The position numbers were made by a program, and so were the translations under genes. The notes under the pieces were generated by a model. That model did no database searches. It saw only the letters and a list, made by a program, of their open reading frames with translations, and was not told the DNA's origin. A stretch of 64,000 bases of DNA from Epiperipatus broadwayi (lineage: Eukaryota; Onychophora; Udeonychophora; Euonychophora; Peripatidae), in assembly GCA_028023455.1 (NCBI GenBank), contig JAQFVV010006342.1:2749001-2813000 (forward strand), in the 5' to 3' direction. How positions within the stretch are numbered: position 1 is the stretch's first letter; the number at the start of each line of letters is the position of its first letter. This document shows, piece after piece, positions 49,201 to 60,575 of this stretch.

Positions 49201-50616
49201 CTGGCTGGTCCTTCAAACTTTTTCCGAAAACGAAAAGTTTCTATATTGTCCTCAGGCTTACATAGAACTGAGTCTGAGAGAATCTTGTTGAAGTTTTTAT
49301 GCTTATCACAACTTTCTGTTAAGCTCATGTTTTTAGAAACATTTTCTGGAGGCAAAGAAATACTTGCCATATCAGAAAAATAATCTTCATCATTTTTTCC
49401 AGGCCACTCACTTACAATATGTGTGGGCTCACAAGATGAAGTACTTTCCGATATATTTTCTAAAACTAATGACTGTGACGTATTAATTGTGGTAGCATTT
49501 GCTAATCCAATCAGATAAGAAGAGTTAAGAGTTAAATCATCTGCTGATGCTAAATTCGTTTCATCATTAAAAGAATTACTAGTTGGATTAACTGTGACTG
49601 AAGAATCATCCATTATACTGATCGTAGGCAAAGGATCACATGAAGAAGAATCCACATCAGAAGTATCATACGAGACATTAACAAGGATTGGAGAATCACA
49701 AGGGGCAAAAGAATCATGTGATGTGTCACATGCTATATTAGTAAATAGAGTATCACATGATAAAGATTGGTATGACATACTGTCCTTTGATGAATTATCG
49801 CATAAATTACCACTTATATCTGAAGACTCACAAGATATACTGCATGAAGCATTCAATGAATCTCCTCCACCCATTATTTTTTCATTAAAACAATTGCTAG
49901 GTGGAATCAAATCTTTTACATTTTCTTCCAAATTCCAAGCATTGATATTTTGCTTAACATTAATAATTTTAAAGCTTTCAAACTTGTCCATTATAGTTAC
50001 AGTTTTTAGCATACTACTAGTTATTGGAGAAGTATTTAAAACTTCATCCTTTTCTGAATAAGCCTCACTGTGGTACTCGTAATCTCCTCTGGCAAACTCG
50101 TTTTCTAAATTTAGACTTAAAATTTCTGAATCCTTAGAAGAAGATTGGTTTAAGGCTCCATCTTCAATAAAGTTATCTTCTTCACTAATATCTGGATGAC
50201 ATTCTATGACATTTATGTCATCATATAGGCATTTATGAGCTAAACTGTCAGACAATGAAGAAAAATTACTCTCACTGACATGACAATTTTCAAGATTGAT
50301 AACAAAATCATCACTGATTTCAACAATTGGCTCTTCTTCACAGCCATCATCAATAATATCCAATGATGATTCATTGATTTCTATAAAATCATCACTATCA
50401 TCATCATTCTCAAGATCATCATCATTTCTATCTGAATCAGCTAATTCTACTTTCACACTGCTTACAGATGAATCAGATAAATCTTGGTTCCGAAGTAAAC
50501 TTTCACAAAACATATCATGTTCCAAGAGTTTATCAGGCAGATCTTGACCACCTCTGAACTGCACAAATGGTTGATCAGTGATTTCTTGACACGAATCAAA
50601 CAAACTCATCTTCAGC
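49201..50616 (-). CDS. DNAAF1: DNAAF1 coding exon 1: long acidic Ser-rich N-terminal region
   Basis: This is the first coding exon of dynein axonemal assembly factor 1, a cytoplasmic factor that helps pre-assemble outer and inner dynein arms of motile cilia. The start is ATG at 50609 (protein begins MSLFDSCQEI). An in-frame ATG at 50639 was passed over because the bases between form a pyrimidine-rich splice acceptor ending in TAG at 50617. The exon gives 469 codons plus two bases and ends at 49201 with donor GTAAAT. The encoded region is rich in Asp, Glu and Ser, has a run of alternating Asp/Asn/Glu near residues 60-80, and shows no recognised domain. The assignment to DNAAF1 rests on the junction: the end (EGPA plus AG) joins the A that opens the exon at 30102, giving GPA-R-MTKEYL. 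Known vertebrate DNAAF1 has a similar GPRMTK stretch just before its LRRs. Vertebrate N-termini are only about 100 residues, so this one is unusually long. The exon itself is certain coding sequence; the linkage is inference from phase and homology. Confidence 0.8.
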
Positions 50617-51028
50617 CTACAAGAAATACACACAAACATATATATATAATAATTTCTAGAATAAATACCATTATTAATATGCTATTACTTATACATAATA
50701 AACCAAAAGCTGAAATTAACTCTACACTTTTTAATATGCCAACATATAAATAAGTAAATAACAGTTACAGCTACTTTCAGCTTGACTGCCATCTGTGGTA
50801 GCATTTGCAGTTTAAATTGAAAAATCAAATTCCCATTAAAAATCATTCAAGATTAATGTTCTAATGTGAATGACCAACTTTCTATTTGTATGTATTTAAA
50901 AGATTTAGGTTTTCAAATTTTAACTATAAATGTTCTGAAAATGGAATTCATGTTGTAAGCTAGCTATAGTTATGAATTTTAGTTTTTGTAATATTAAAAA
51001 TTATATAATTAATGTTAATATTTATTTT
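50617..51028 (-). other. Upstream of DNAAF1 coding exon 1
   Basis: Exon 1 is preceded by a splice acceptor, so at least one untranslated exon must lie further right. A GC-richer patch at 50775-50810 could belong to it, but no convincing donor follows. Otherwise AT-rich. No promoter was identified. Confidence 0.4.
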
Positions 51029-51225
51029 AAACAAAGGCAAAACTCTTCATACAGTAGTGCCATCCTGTGCCAACCAGAGAAATCAATGGATGCCAGAAGG
51101 CTTGTGCATACAATCCCTATCTAGTGTCTACTCATCTAATATCCCCAGACTAGTTTCTGGCTTGTGGCCATCATCAGTGAGAAGCCTTGGATCTGAGGGT
51201 TGCATTAGATCCTAAGATCTAGGTC
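51029..51225 (+). repeat. Foldback-family unit, truncated
   Basis: Starts AACAAAGGCAAAACTCTTCA, includes CAGTAGTGCCATCC, GTGCATACAATCCCTATCTA, CCCCAGACTAGTTTCTGGC and ATCAGTGAGAAGCCTTGG. It then jumps to CTAAGATCTAGG, a start of reversed sequence. The 67-codon ORF at 51012-51215 is repeat. Confidence 0.8.
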
Positions 51226-52067
51226 CGAGCAATCAGAAGTGACAGATTGAGTTTTAATTGGTTAACTTTTAGCTTTATCATTGCTTAGGGAAAAATGAAT
51301 GACTAATAATTCAAAAGTCATGTGATCTCTGAGTACCAGAAGAGACGATGAGTTTTTATCTAGAAATTGTGAATTAATACAAGGCAAAAGAAATACTGTG
51401 GTTAGTTGCTCAAAACAAAATGTGACACATAAAAATAGAGTCGATAGGTTGAGCTTTCTTCCAAAAACATTTTTCTTTTGAGCATGTAACTCTACCAGTG
51501 AGCGAAATCATAGTCTCCAAGTCTTTCATTTTTTTTAACTGCTGCCTCTGTAAAAGCAATTAGTTGATAGAATAAAATCAAATATTGTCAATATAAAAAT
51601 TATCTCCTGTGACCTAGTAGCCTCAAGAGATTGCATTTATTCAATTTCACAAACAAAGAGAGCATGATAGGAAATGGCCATCTTATTATCCCATGTTGCA
51701 CCATTTTCATAAACAACTCAAAAAGATACTAAAAGTCAATAAAGTTGAGTAAATATTGATCTCATTCCATATTGAATGAAGCAAATTAAAAATATCCAGA
51801 AAATTAGACTATGTAGCAGCAAAAATAGAAATTCTATTTTTGAATTTTCTTAGTTGCTTACAATAAATCTCAATAATTTTAGCTCTCCAAGAAGACAGCA
51901 AAATAAATAGATATGGAATCAGTTTATCCCCTAATCCAACAAATAATCTGCAAAAGAGCTTGGATCTGTTTTTCTACTATTCTCAACACTAATCTTTTTT
52001 CAATTAACTAAAATTATTGGTAGTCAACTTAGAAATTCTTTGCTTATTAATATCAACCATCAAAACA

Positions 52068-52455
52068 TTACATGATCACCATTTTATTTGCTTACACATG
52101 CTGTTAATAAAAGTACCAAACTCTTCATATAGTAATGTCACCAAGTGCAAGCCTTCATAATCAATGGATTCAGGAAGATTTGTGCTTAAAATTCCTATCT
52201 AGTACCTATTCATCTAACATCCTCAGTCTAGTTGCTAGCTTGTGAATTTCATCAATGAGATGGTAAGATCTAGGTGCAATGCTCTCAAATCCAAGGTTCT
52301 GCACTGATGAAAGCCACAAGCTTGAAACTAGTCTGGGGATGTTAGATGAATAGGCACTAAATAGGGATTTTATGCACAAATCTTCCTGCATCCATTGATT
52401 ATGAAGGCTTGCACTTGGTCGCATTAGGGTATGGAGACTTTGGTACTCTTATTAT
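52068..52455. repeat. Foldback-family palindrome
   Basis: The left arm contains TACATGATCACCATTTTATT, then ACCAAACTCTTCATATAG, GTCACCAAGTGCAAGCC and ATCCTCAGTCTAGTTGCTAG. After a turn near 52265 the complement follows: CTAGTCTGGGGATGTTAG, GCACTAAATAGGGATTTTAT and GGCTTGCACTTGGT. The 72-codon minus ORF is repeat. Confidence 0.82.
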
Positions 52456-52514
52456 ATTATTATCAACAGAGAAAACATTTTATTAACATAGAATAACACA
52501 TATGTTGACTATTA

Positions 52515-53520
52515 ATCTTCATATTAACTTCAAAATCAGAACCAGTATAAGATTTTAATTTCTCCACATTGATTAAATATTTCAATTATCTCATACTGAG
52601 AACAAAATCACAACCAGTGTGATATTTCAATTTCTTCCCACTGATTCCAATGTCACAACTATCATGATATTGTAATATCTTCATATGGACTCCAAAATCT
52701 CAACTAACATGAGATTTCAACTTCTTTACATTAGGTCTCAATTTTTTCACATTGATTCTCAAGCATCATGAGATTTCAATTTCTTTTACATTATACTTAT
52801 TCTCAAAACCAGGATGAGATGTGAACTATTTCACACTGACTAGATCTAGAGTCTCAACTATTTCACACTGACTAGATCTAGTCTCAAGCAGCATGAAATT
52901 TCCAATTTCTTCAGAATGTCTCTCAGATTATAACTAGTATGATGTTTCAATTTTTTTGCACTAATCCCAAAGCCACAACTAGCATGAAATTTTCATTTTT
53001 TCCACAGTGACTCTAACATCACAACCAACATGAAATTTTAATTTGTAGACATAGACTTAAAGGTTATAACTACCATGTGGTTTCAATTTTTTTAATATTG
53101 ATTCCCAAGATCACAATCAGCAATAGATTTAAATTTCTTTACACTTGGCCCCAAAACTACAGCTAACATGAAAGTTTACCTTCCCAATGACTCCAAAGTC
53201 ACAACTCGCATTGTTTAAATGTAATCAAATTGACTCCCCGGTCATAATTAGTATAATATCAATTTTATATATTATCTTTCAAGTCACAACCAGAAAGATG
53301 TTTCACTTTTTTCACATTGACTCTAAGATTAAACCCAAATTGAAGTTAACATTTCCTCATACTGACTCCAAAAAGCACGAAATTTTAATTTCCTTATAAC
53401 AAATCTAAAGTCACAGCAAGCATGAGGTTTCAACTTCTCCGTATGATTCTTAAATCACGACCTGCATGAGATTTTTAATTTCTTCACATAAACTTTAATC
53501 TTGCAACCAGTGGGTAGTTG
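52515..53520. repeat. Decayed tandem array, about 50 bp period
   Basis: About 20 degraded units follow one another. Each is close to: TGAGATTTCAATTTCTTCAC, ATTGACTCCAAA, TCACAACTAGCA. Identity between units is low but the order of sub-motifs persists over 1 kb. A local duplication (ATTTCACACTGACTAGATCT) occurs at about 52832-52880. Confidence 0.75.
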
Positions 53521-53574
53521 ATATTTTTTCATCTAAAGATATACTCTTAAATGGTTAATATTGAATAAAACAAA

Positions 53575-53805
53575 ATTTCCTAAAAGGTATTTTATGAATA
53601 TAAGCATGTTCTTATAGAAGTAGATTCCATTTACATTATAAGGATTATCTCAAGAAATTCTAAAGAAGTGCAATATGTTTTTTGGGAGGATATGGCAGAA
53701 GGTAGAATATATTGGAGAGCTGCAATTAGTCATGATGCTAAAGTATTTCAGATAGAAAAGTTTTCTGCTGAAGAAATAAAAGACAGCATCTTAAATATCA
53801 AATAA
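53575..53805 (+). other. Open stretch of unknown nature
   Basis: A plus frame stays open for about 75 codons between stops, including VQYVFWEDMAEGRIYWRAAI and KFSAEEIKDSILNIK before a stop. It has no ATG near the start. The composition is protein-like. An acceptor-like TTCTTATAG lies at 53619. It may be an exon or an element remnant; I do not recognise it. Confidence 0.3.
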
Positions 53806-54129
53806 ACAGAAAAATAGTCAAGCAAATTTCTATATTTGAACATATTTGCAGTCCACAGACTGATTTGTATAATCATTGCAAAAGTATTGTTAGAACGCCT
53901 TTTTATCTCCTTAGAGTTGTAATTCAAATCTAAATTAAAAACTTATGTGTGCAAAAATATATTTGTAAAATAATATAGGCGCTATTGCACCTGACTGCAA
54001 AGCTACTGTACTCATATACCCTATATTACATATATAGACACATGGTATATATTAAGCCTGTGTTTCAGTTATTACCTTGTAGAGATGTCTGCCCATCCTT
54101 GCATATGTATTTAATAGATTATGTCCTGT

Positions 54130-54480
54130 ACATGTGGGGTTCAGATTGACCTTGGGTCAACATTGGTGTGACAAGAATCTCGGCCTCGGGTGGCCTTCGA
54201 GCATTCCATCATCAGATTTTCAATTGGATGGACGGTTGATGAGTTGGAGTGTGTGGTGGATTGGAGCCGGTCCATTAGGGTATGAAGATTGTCTATCTTA
54301 ACATATATCTGAGCACTTATAGTATATATGTGTGGGAGATGATGGTCTGGACCAACTGGTGATTGCTGGTTTAGCATGAAATACATATATTGGTGATTAT
54401 TTATCTTTTCAGCATATATGTGCTTGAGTGTATCAGTGTTATTAGATAGAGTGGAGAGTGGTGGATCATGTGAAAGTCTG
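54130..54480. mobile_element. Fragment related to the tRNA-like foldback element at 28.5 kb
   Basis: From 54350: GATTGCTGGTTTAGCATGAA, ATACATATATTGGTGATTAT, then TGTATCAGTGTTATTAGATAGAGTGG, matching the right arm at 28785-28885. The preceding GC-richer part (54130-54300, with CTCGGCCTCGGGTGGCC) has no match elsewhere in the window. The 81-codon minus ORF at 54141-54386 is probably part of this repeat. Confidence 0.5.
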
Positions 54481-54589
54481 TGCGCATATACCCTATATTA
54501 AAAAAAAATAGTCTATTATTCTGCAAGCACTTTCAAGAGATGTGCTCTCATCTTCATAGCCCCGAGTGAAATAATTATATGCAAATTAT

Positions 54590-55000
54590 GCAACGTTCAA
54601 AGGTTAATTACTCCATTTCTTTGAAATCATGAATGTGGTTGATGGCATTGCAATCCATTGCAATGAATCAGGCCTCCTTAACTTTTCTTTTTACATCATG
54701 CCTTTCTCTGCAGACCAGGTTGACATCTTGAGATTCACACCGGTTTCCTGTTAATGTCTGATGAAGTGCAAAAATGGAATAACGTGCTGGATCTGACTGA
54801 GCTTTAATGTATGCATATTTGTGTTGTATTAATCTGTTTTCTATTGCTGCCTTGGTTTCCCCATAATATAAGGCTCTACAATTTGCATGAGTACATGCAA
54901 TATTATAAATGGCTTGAGGTGTTTGAGCTAGTGTTAGTTTATCTTTCGTGTTGTTAAGTAATCTGTTAGAAATGGAGGGAGTACAAAAAATTAGTTGAAA
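54590..55000 (-). pseudogene. Penelope-like element, GIY-YIG endonuclease remnant
   Basis: The minus strand encodes about 75 continuous codons, including TPQAIYNIACTHANCRALYY, GETKAAIENRLIQHKYAYIK, then SDPARYSIFALHQTLTGN. YNI...CRALYYGET...RLIQH fits the GIY-YIG fold of Penelope-like retroelements (first Tyr pair, YYGET, catalytic Arg, His). Only this C-terminal endonuclease is visible; the RT domain that should precede it (to the right) is not recognised. Further right, 55060-55260 keeps another short open frame (HERRRAFIIKVSQIYVKEMI) that may belong. Confidence 0.6.
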
Positions 55001-55025
55001 CTGTCTGTTAGGATGTCAATACTTA

Positions 55026-55046
55026 TGTAGTTTCTGTATGTATGTA
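55026..55046. repeat. (GTAT)n microsatellite
   Basis: Five tandem copies of GTAT. Confidence 0.9.
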
Positions 55047-55749
55047 TGTATGTATCCTTCTAAAACAACTTGACAATGCTTATTTGTAGTTTCTAGCTAT
55101 ATTAGACCCCCCATCGATATTCTTTTAATGGCATCAATCATTTCTTTAACATAAATTTGAGAAACCTTAATGATAAAAGCTCTTCTTCTTTCATGATAAC
55201 CACCATGTTTAAATGGACTAAAGTAATTTTTAAAAAGTATGTTACCATCCATTCACTTCAAGTGCCCAGTCCATGTGCCAATTAGAATAGTAGATGCAGT
55301 ACTACCATATTTGGTAAATTACTGATCAGTGACATGATATTGCTATATTTTCAGAATATTATGAAGTCAAAATACAACTAGTTTATAAATAATATTTCAC
55401 AAGAAAAAGCTTGTAAACACTGGACTTGAAGAGCAAGTATGTATGGAAAGAGACAAAATAAATAGTGAAAAATGAATCAATTTAAATTAAAACAGTGAAG
55501 AGGGTTTGTAGAATTCTTGAAAAATGATATATAAAAAAGTAGAGTGCATGCTACTTCAGATAAGAAGCTATATCATATTGCAGCTGCTATGTCTTGATCT
55601 TAACTTTCCCTTGACAGACTAGCAAAATATTTCTGATTTATTACTTTTCTTGGTAAATAACCCCACTATGAATCAATTGTATAACTAATTTTAATACAGT
55701 ACAATAAGGAAGTGTGGAGAGTGAATTGACATTATATGTAGACTCTTTC

Positions 55750-56326
55750 TGGGCAGTATTAATCACTTGCATTGTACTCTTAACAATTAATTAAATGACT
55801 ATTTATCTAATATTCTGGCAAATATCTTTAATTCTGTGAACACTTGAGGCACATATAAATTATAATAAGATCAGGGCGATCTGTATGATACCTAGTCAGC
55901 TTGAGTGAGTACCTTCAGACAGTGAGATCCTGAGTCTGAAACAAATGCGCGTTGGTTTCTTCCACTGCCTCATATCAGTGCACAACACAGTTGCACAAAC
56001 ACAAGGGAGAGAAAAAAAGACATATTTCTTTTTTTACCTGCTTAAATAGTTTTTTTCTCTTTTGTTTTCTGGACTAATCTGTTTCATCTTTATCCGGGTG
56101 GAAAGTTTTTATTATATTTTAGGTTTTATTAAAACATTGGATCCTTCTAAAATTCAGTTGTTAATTACTTATTGCCAATTGAATTCCTACATAATCACAT
56201 TCTCATTATTCAATTGTTTTAATGTATTTCCGCTTTATTATGTAGTTAGTTTTACACAATACTTTTAGTAAACGTAAATTTTAGTATTAATTTAAAACAT
56301 ACATTTTACTGGTAATTGATATTCCA
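55750..56326 (-). repeat. 3' LTR of the minus-strand gypsy element (left copy)
   Basis: 577 bp by the TGGG...TTCCA limits. Shared with the right copy: AATATTCTGGCAAAT, CCTGAGTCTGAAACAAAT, GTGCACAACAC, TGCCAATTGAATTCCTAC and TTTAAAACATACATTTTAC. The match begins a few bases earlier (TCTTTC), so the exact left edge may be 5-6 bp further out. Confidence 0.85.
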
Positions 56327-59300
56327 ATCCTTCCCTTATTCCAGAAATTATTCTATTTATACATAATGCTGTAATTTTTTTGTACATTTATTTCATTGGG
56401 GTCTGGGTGATGTTTGCCTTTCCCTGGGTTTGATCCTCTCTGTTTGTTTTAGCTTCACTTTAAACTTGTGGCTTAGATTCTCTTGTCTTTCAGCCTTCAG
56501 ATGTATCTGTTTTCAGTCTGTTTTGCTGATTCACTATCTGGAATTATTATCATTGGATACAGTGTCTCTTCTGTTGTTCGGCAATGAACATGGTTTATGT
56601 GTCTCATATTCTTTACCAATTTTATTTTGAATGGTTACTATTAGTCTGGATGGTCTCCCATACTTCTTCACCAATTTTGGAATGTTTTTATTCGCTCTTA
56701 TGATGAAAATCTCAACTTTTTTGGCATTAGCATGTCTAGTTTAATATGCAACTTTCTGTGCATCAGCAACTCTGCTGGCGATTTGTCTGTAATTGTTGAT
56801 GGCATTGAGTATTGATGCAACATTGCTTTGTATAAAACTTCTTGCATGTTTCTACTTGATTTTCTCATTGCTTTTTTAATTGTTTGTATGGCCTTCTTAG
56901 CAAGGCCATATGTCTGATTCTATTGTTTTAAAATATTCTTCCATTTCTTGCACTGTAAATCCAGTGCCACTATCCTTGACTATTACTTCTGGTAATCTGT
57001 GGCATGAGAAAATCACTTTTAGCATTTTTGTTTCATTAGCACTCGCATTTTTGACAATATGGTACTCTGTCCATTTTGAACATGAATCTACAAGTATTAG
57101 TACTATTTCGTCATTAATAGGACCCACAAGGTCAATGTAAAGTCTTTGCCATGGTTTATTTGTTTTAGGCCAGGGTATATATTCCTTCAGTTTCGTGTTG
57201 CATTGTGATTGATAAGCTGAACATTTTTAATATAATTCTGTCATTATTCTTGCCCACCAGATGTAGCTACTTGCTAAAGATTTTGCACACACTACTCCAG
57301 GGTGACCTTAATGTAGCAATTTTAATGCTTTATTTCTTCTTCTGATGGTATAAGTATCCTGTCTCCCATTAATATACATTCTTTACTAAACAATAGCTCA
57401 TTTCCATTGGTCCAAAAAGCCATGCCACATATTGTGGTTTCTTTATTGGCCAGCCATTCATAATCCAGCTCTTTAACATCTGGTATCCTTTATCTTCCCT
57501 CATCCATTTTTCCACTGTATTACTGTTAAGTATCTCAGATTACATAGCGTTTATATAATTTATCTCTATATCATTCATCTGGGGTTCCCATCTGTTTGGG
57601 TTTCTGGACAATGCATCCACATGCTGTATCTCTTTTCCCTTCTTTTATACCAGCTGATAATTTAGCATCCTAGGACTCAAATAGTTAGAACCTAGTCTAT
57701 AGCTTGCCAATATACGTAATAATGGCTTATGATCCATTACTATTTTGAAAACAATCTCCATATATATATTGGTGAAATTTCTTTAGTCCAAATATTATTG
57801 CCAAAGCCTCTTTATCTATGTGGTTATAGTTTTTCTCAGCTTTGGAGAGGGTTTCTGGATGCATAGGCAATGGGACATTCTTCATTATAGCATGGATGGC
57901 ATAGAAACCCCCCCCCAACACATTCTGTGATATCTTTGCTTAAAGTTACATCTTGATTGTTGTCAAAATGGACCAATAATTTTTCTGATAACAGTAGAAT
58001 TTTAGTATATCTAAAAGCATCATCATTGGTTTTTAACCACTGCCACTTTTGATTCTTTTTCAGCAATTCAAAAAGGGATTTTGCTACTTTGGATTTATTC
58101 TGTGAGAACAGTTTGAAGTAGTTAATTAGGTCTAAAAATGGCTGCAATTCTTTGACATTGTTTGGTTTCTCTGTCTTATCAATTGCTTTTACTTTTTCGG
58201 ATAAAGGACAGTTCACTTTGCCAAAGATTACATGTCCTATAAAAACCGATTCTTTAGTGTTCAAAACACTTTTATGAGCCTTTAGTTTAACTCTGAAATT
58301 ATTTAATTTTGCACATAACCTAATCAATTTTTTATGTAGATTCTCTTCTAAATCTGGTATTACTAATATATTGTCAAAATATGGCATGACACCCTCAAAT
58401 CCCTACAAAAGTGTATCAATTTTCATATGAAATATACTTCGGGTTGTTGATATGCCAAATGGCAACCTATTGTACTTAAATAACTCAAAAGGTGTGGTGA
58501 TCATTAATATTTCTGCAGTTTTGTCACTTCAATCTGGTGAAAAGCTAAATTCAGATCAAGTTATGCAAAATAGAATGCTTTTTGTAAAGTCACCAATACC
58601 TCTCTTACATTAAGCATTGGGTATGTCATCTTGTTTAAAAACTTGTTCACAGTTACTCTATAGTCACCCCATATACACATGTTTCCATTGGGTTTTGTAA
58701 CTATGAGTATAAGGGTAGCATAGTCAGTCATTTCTACTGGTGTCAATACATCTTTATTGACCAATGACTGAATTTTTTCTTCTACTTTTGTTGAGTGAAT
58801 GATGAGTTTTCAAATTGTGGGGCATCATACCTAATTAATTGGTAAATAGATCTGGGTATTTATTTTTAACTTCTCTTTCTTTGGAAATTTTTTTTATTAC
58901 ACTAACTTGAATTCCAATTGTTTTAAACCAGTCCCTGTCTATTATAGAGCTGAATCTCTCATATACTATGTATAGTAGCAATTTAATTATTTTATCGCAG
59001 TATGTAACCAATGTCTGTATTTTCCCAGTACATTTAATGGATTGCTGCTTACGTCACAAGCTTTTACATTACTTTTTCAAGGTTTAACCTGGCATTGGCT
59101 GCTGATAATCCTATCCAGTCTATATCTAATATTATAGATATCCCCAAGCCACTATCTATTTCCATTTTCATATTTATTCCACAAATTTCAAATTTGATCA
59201 TGAATTGTTGCTGTGCCTCCATACTCTTATTTTAAATCATAAAATTATTATTGGGTTTACCTCCCCTATTCTTTTGACCTCATATTTTTTTCTTGGTTTA

Positions 59301-60020
59301 AAGGGTTCTCTATATATTCTCTACATATGCATGTAATGTGTCCCTTAAAACCACAAACATTTCTCTCCATCTGCACTCTTTTGCTTTATGACCTTCTGCA
59401 GCAATAATATGCCATTTTCATTCCCTTTTCAAATTCAGGTTTGTGCAGATTACTACATTGTCTCTCAGTTTTATATATCTGCATATTTAAACTATCTTCA
59501 GTTTTATTTTTAATAGCTGGAGCTTGCTCACTTATTAGTTCATAAGCTATGCCTTTTTGGATATCACTCTGGTATTTTAAGTCAGTATCAGTTAATAGTT
59601 ATTGCAATCTATCATTATACATACCCCAGAGCAATTGATCAAGAAGTATCTCTTTTATATAATCCCCATACCCACAATACTTAGCTAGCTCTCTAAGAGC
59701 TGAATTATAATCCATTTATTGATTCCCCTTTAAACTGTTTCCTATTCTTCAGTTTTAAATGAGCTATGTGATGGGATAGCTGAAGACTAAAATATTCTGT
59801 TAATTTCTTAACTAACTCCTATTCTATACTGTCAGTGGGAGGGGGGAGGTCATAAAACTTATTAACAATCTCTATTTTTTTCCCTGAGAACATATTAAGT
59901 GCTGCAATTTTTCTTTTATTGCCTTGAATACTGTTCAAAATAAAAAAAGTTTTCTGAGTTTACATACAGTGGCCATTCTGCAGCTTTCAACACATCAAAT
60001 TCACCTATGGCAGTTCTTTC

Positions 60021-60575
60021 TGGGCAATATTAGCATTTTGCTTAATTGTACTCTCAATAATTAATTAAACGACTATTTACCTAATATTCTGGCAAATGTC
60101 TTTAATTCCAAGAGCCCTTGGGGTGCATATACATTTGGGGTGATCTGTTTGATCCCTAGTCAACTTGAGTACCTTCAGGAGCGGAGTTCCTGAGTCTGAA
60201 ACAAATCCCCATTTTCTTCCGTTGCTTCACATCGGTGCACAACACGGTTGCGCAAACATGCAAGGGAGGAAGAAAAAAGACATGGTCCCCACCCCCTGCT
60301 TAAATAAAAAAGAAATTTGTTTCATCTTTATCGGAGTGGAAGGTTTTTATTATCTATTAGGTTTTGTTAAAACATTAGCTCCTTCTAGAATTCAATTGTT
60401 AATTAATCATTGCCAATTGAATTCCTACGTAATCACATTTTTTTAGTTCATTCTCAGTATTCAATTAATGTTTTAATTTATTTCCGTTTTATTATGTAGC
60501 TAGTTTTACACAATAGTTTTAAATTTTACTATTAATTTAAAACATACATTTTACAGGTAATTAATAGATATTCCA
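60021..60575 (-). repeat. 5' LTR of the minus-strand gypsy element (right copy)
   Basis: 555 bp, differing from the left copy by substitutions and small indels. The first gag codons follow immediately to its left with almost no leader, so a primer-binding site of normal length is not evident. ORFs at 56062-56268 and 60165-60446 are LTR sequence read forward. Confidence 0.85.

Larger units (their letters stand above)
55750..60575 (-). mobile_element. Ty3/gypsy LTR retrotransposon on the minus strand, inactive
   Basis: A 4.8 kb element. Reading from the right: 5' LTR (60021-60575); gag frame starting near 60010 with EFDVLKAAEWPLYV; a zinc-knuckle region around 59330-59430; protease MEIDSGLGISIILDIDW (about 59115-59170); RT with VTKPNGNMCIWGDYRVTVNK and MLNVREVLVTLQKAFYFA (58561-58764), then PYFDNILV and the thumb/RNase H (57836-58387); RNase H end EKNYNHIDKEALAIIFGLKK with FHQYIYGD (57727-57860); and integrase core ILVDSCSKWTEYH and VIVKDSGTGFT (56897-57127). 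Frameshifts and stops are present, but fewer than in the plus-strand gypsy element. The organisation is gag-PR-RT-RH-IN, typical Ty3/gypsy. Confidence 0.88.

Noticed and set aside
49594-50547. Plus-strand ORFs of 155 and 83 codons
   Set aside because: Antisense shadows of the acidic DNAAF1 exon.
50616-50639. Start at ATG 50639 giving MFVCISCRLK before MSLFDS
   Set aside because: The extra codons are a pyrimidine-rich acceptor tract ending TTGTAG; the exon most likely begins at 50616 with the start at 50609.
54750-54785. CTGATGAAGTGC…GAATAACG as a further hammerhead motif
   Set aside because: It is antisense to the Penelope endonuclease reading frame and lacks the GAAAC core.
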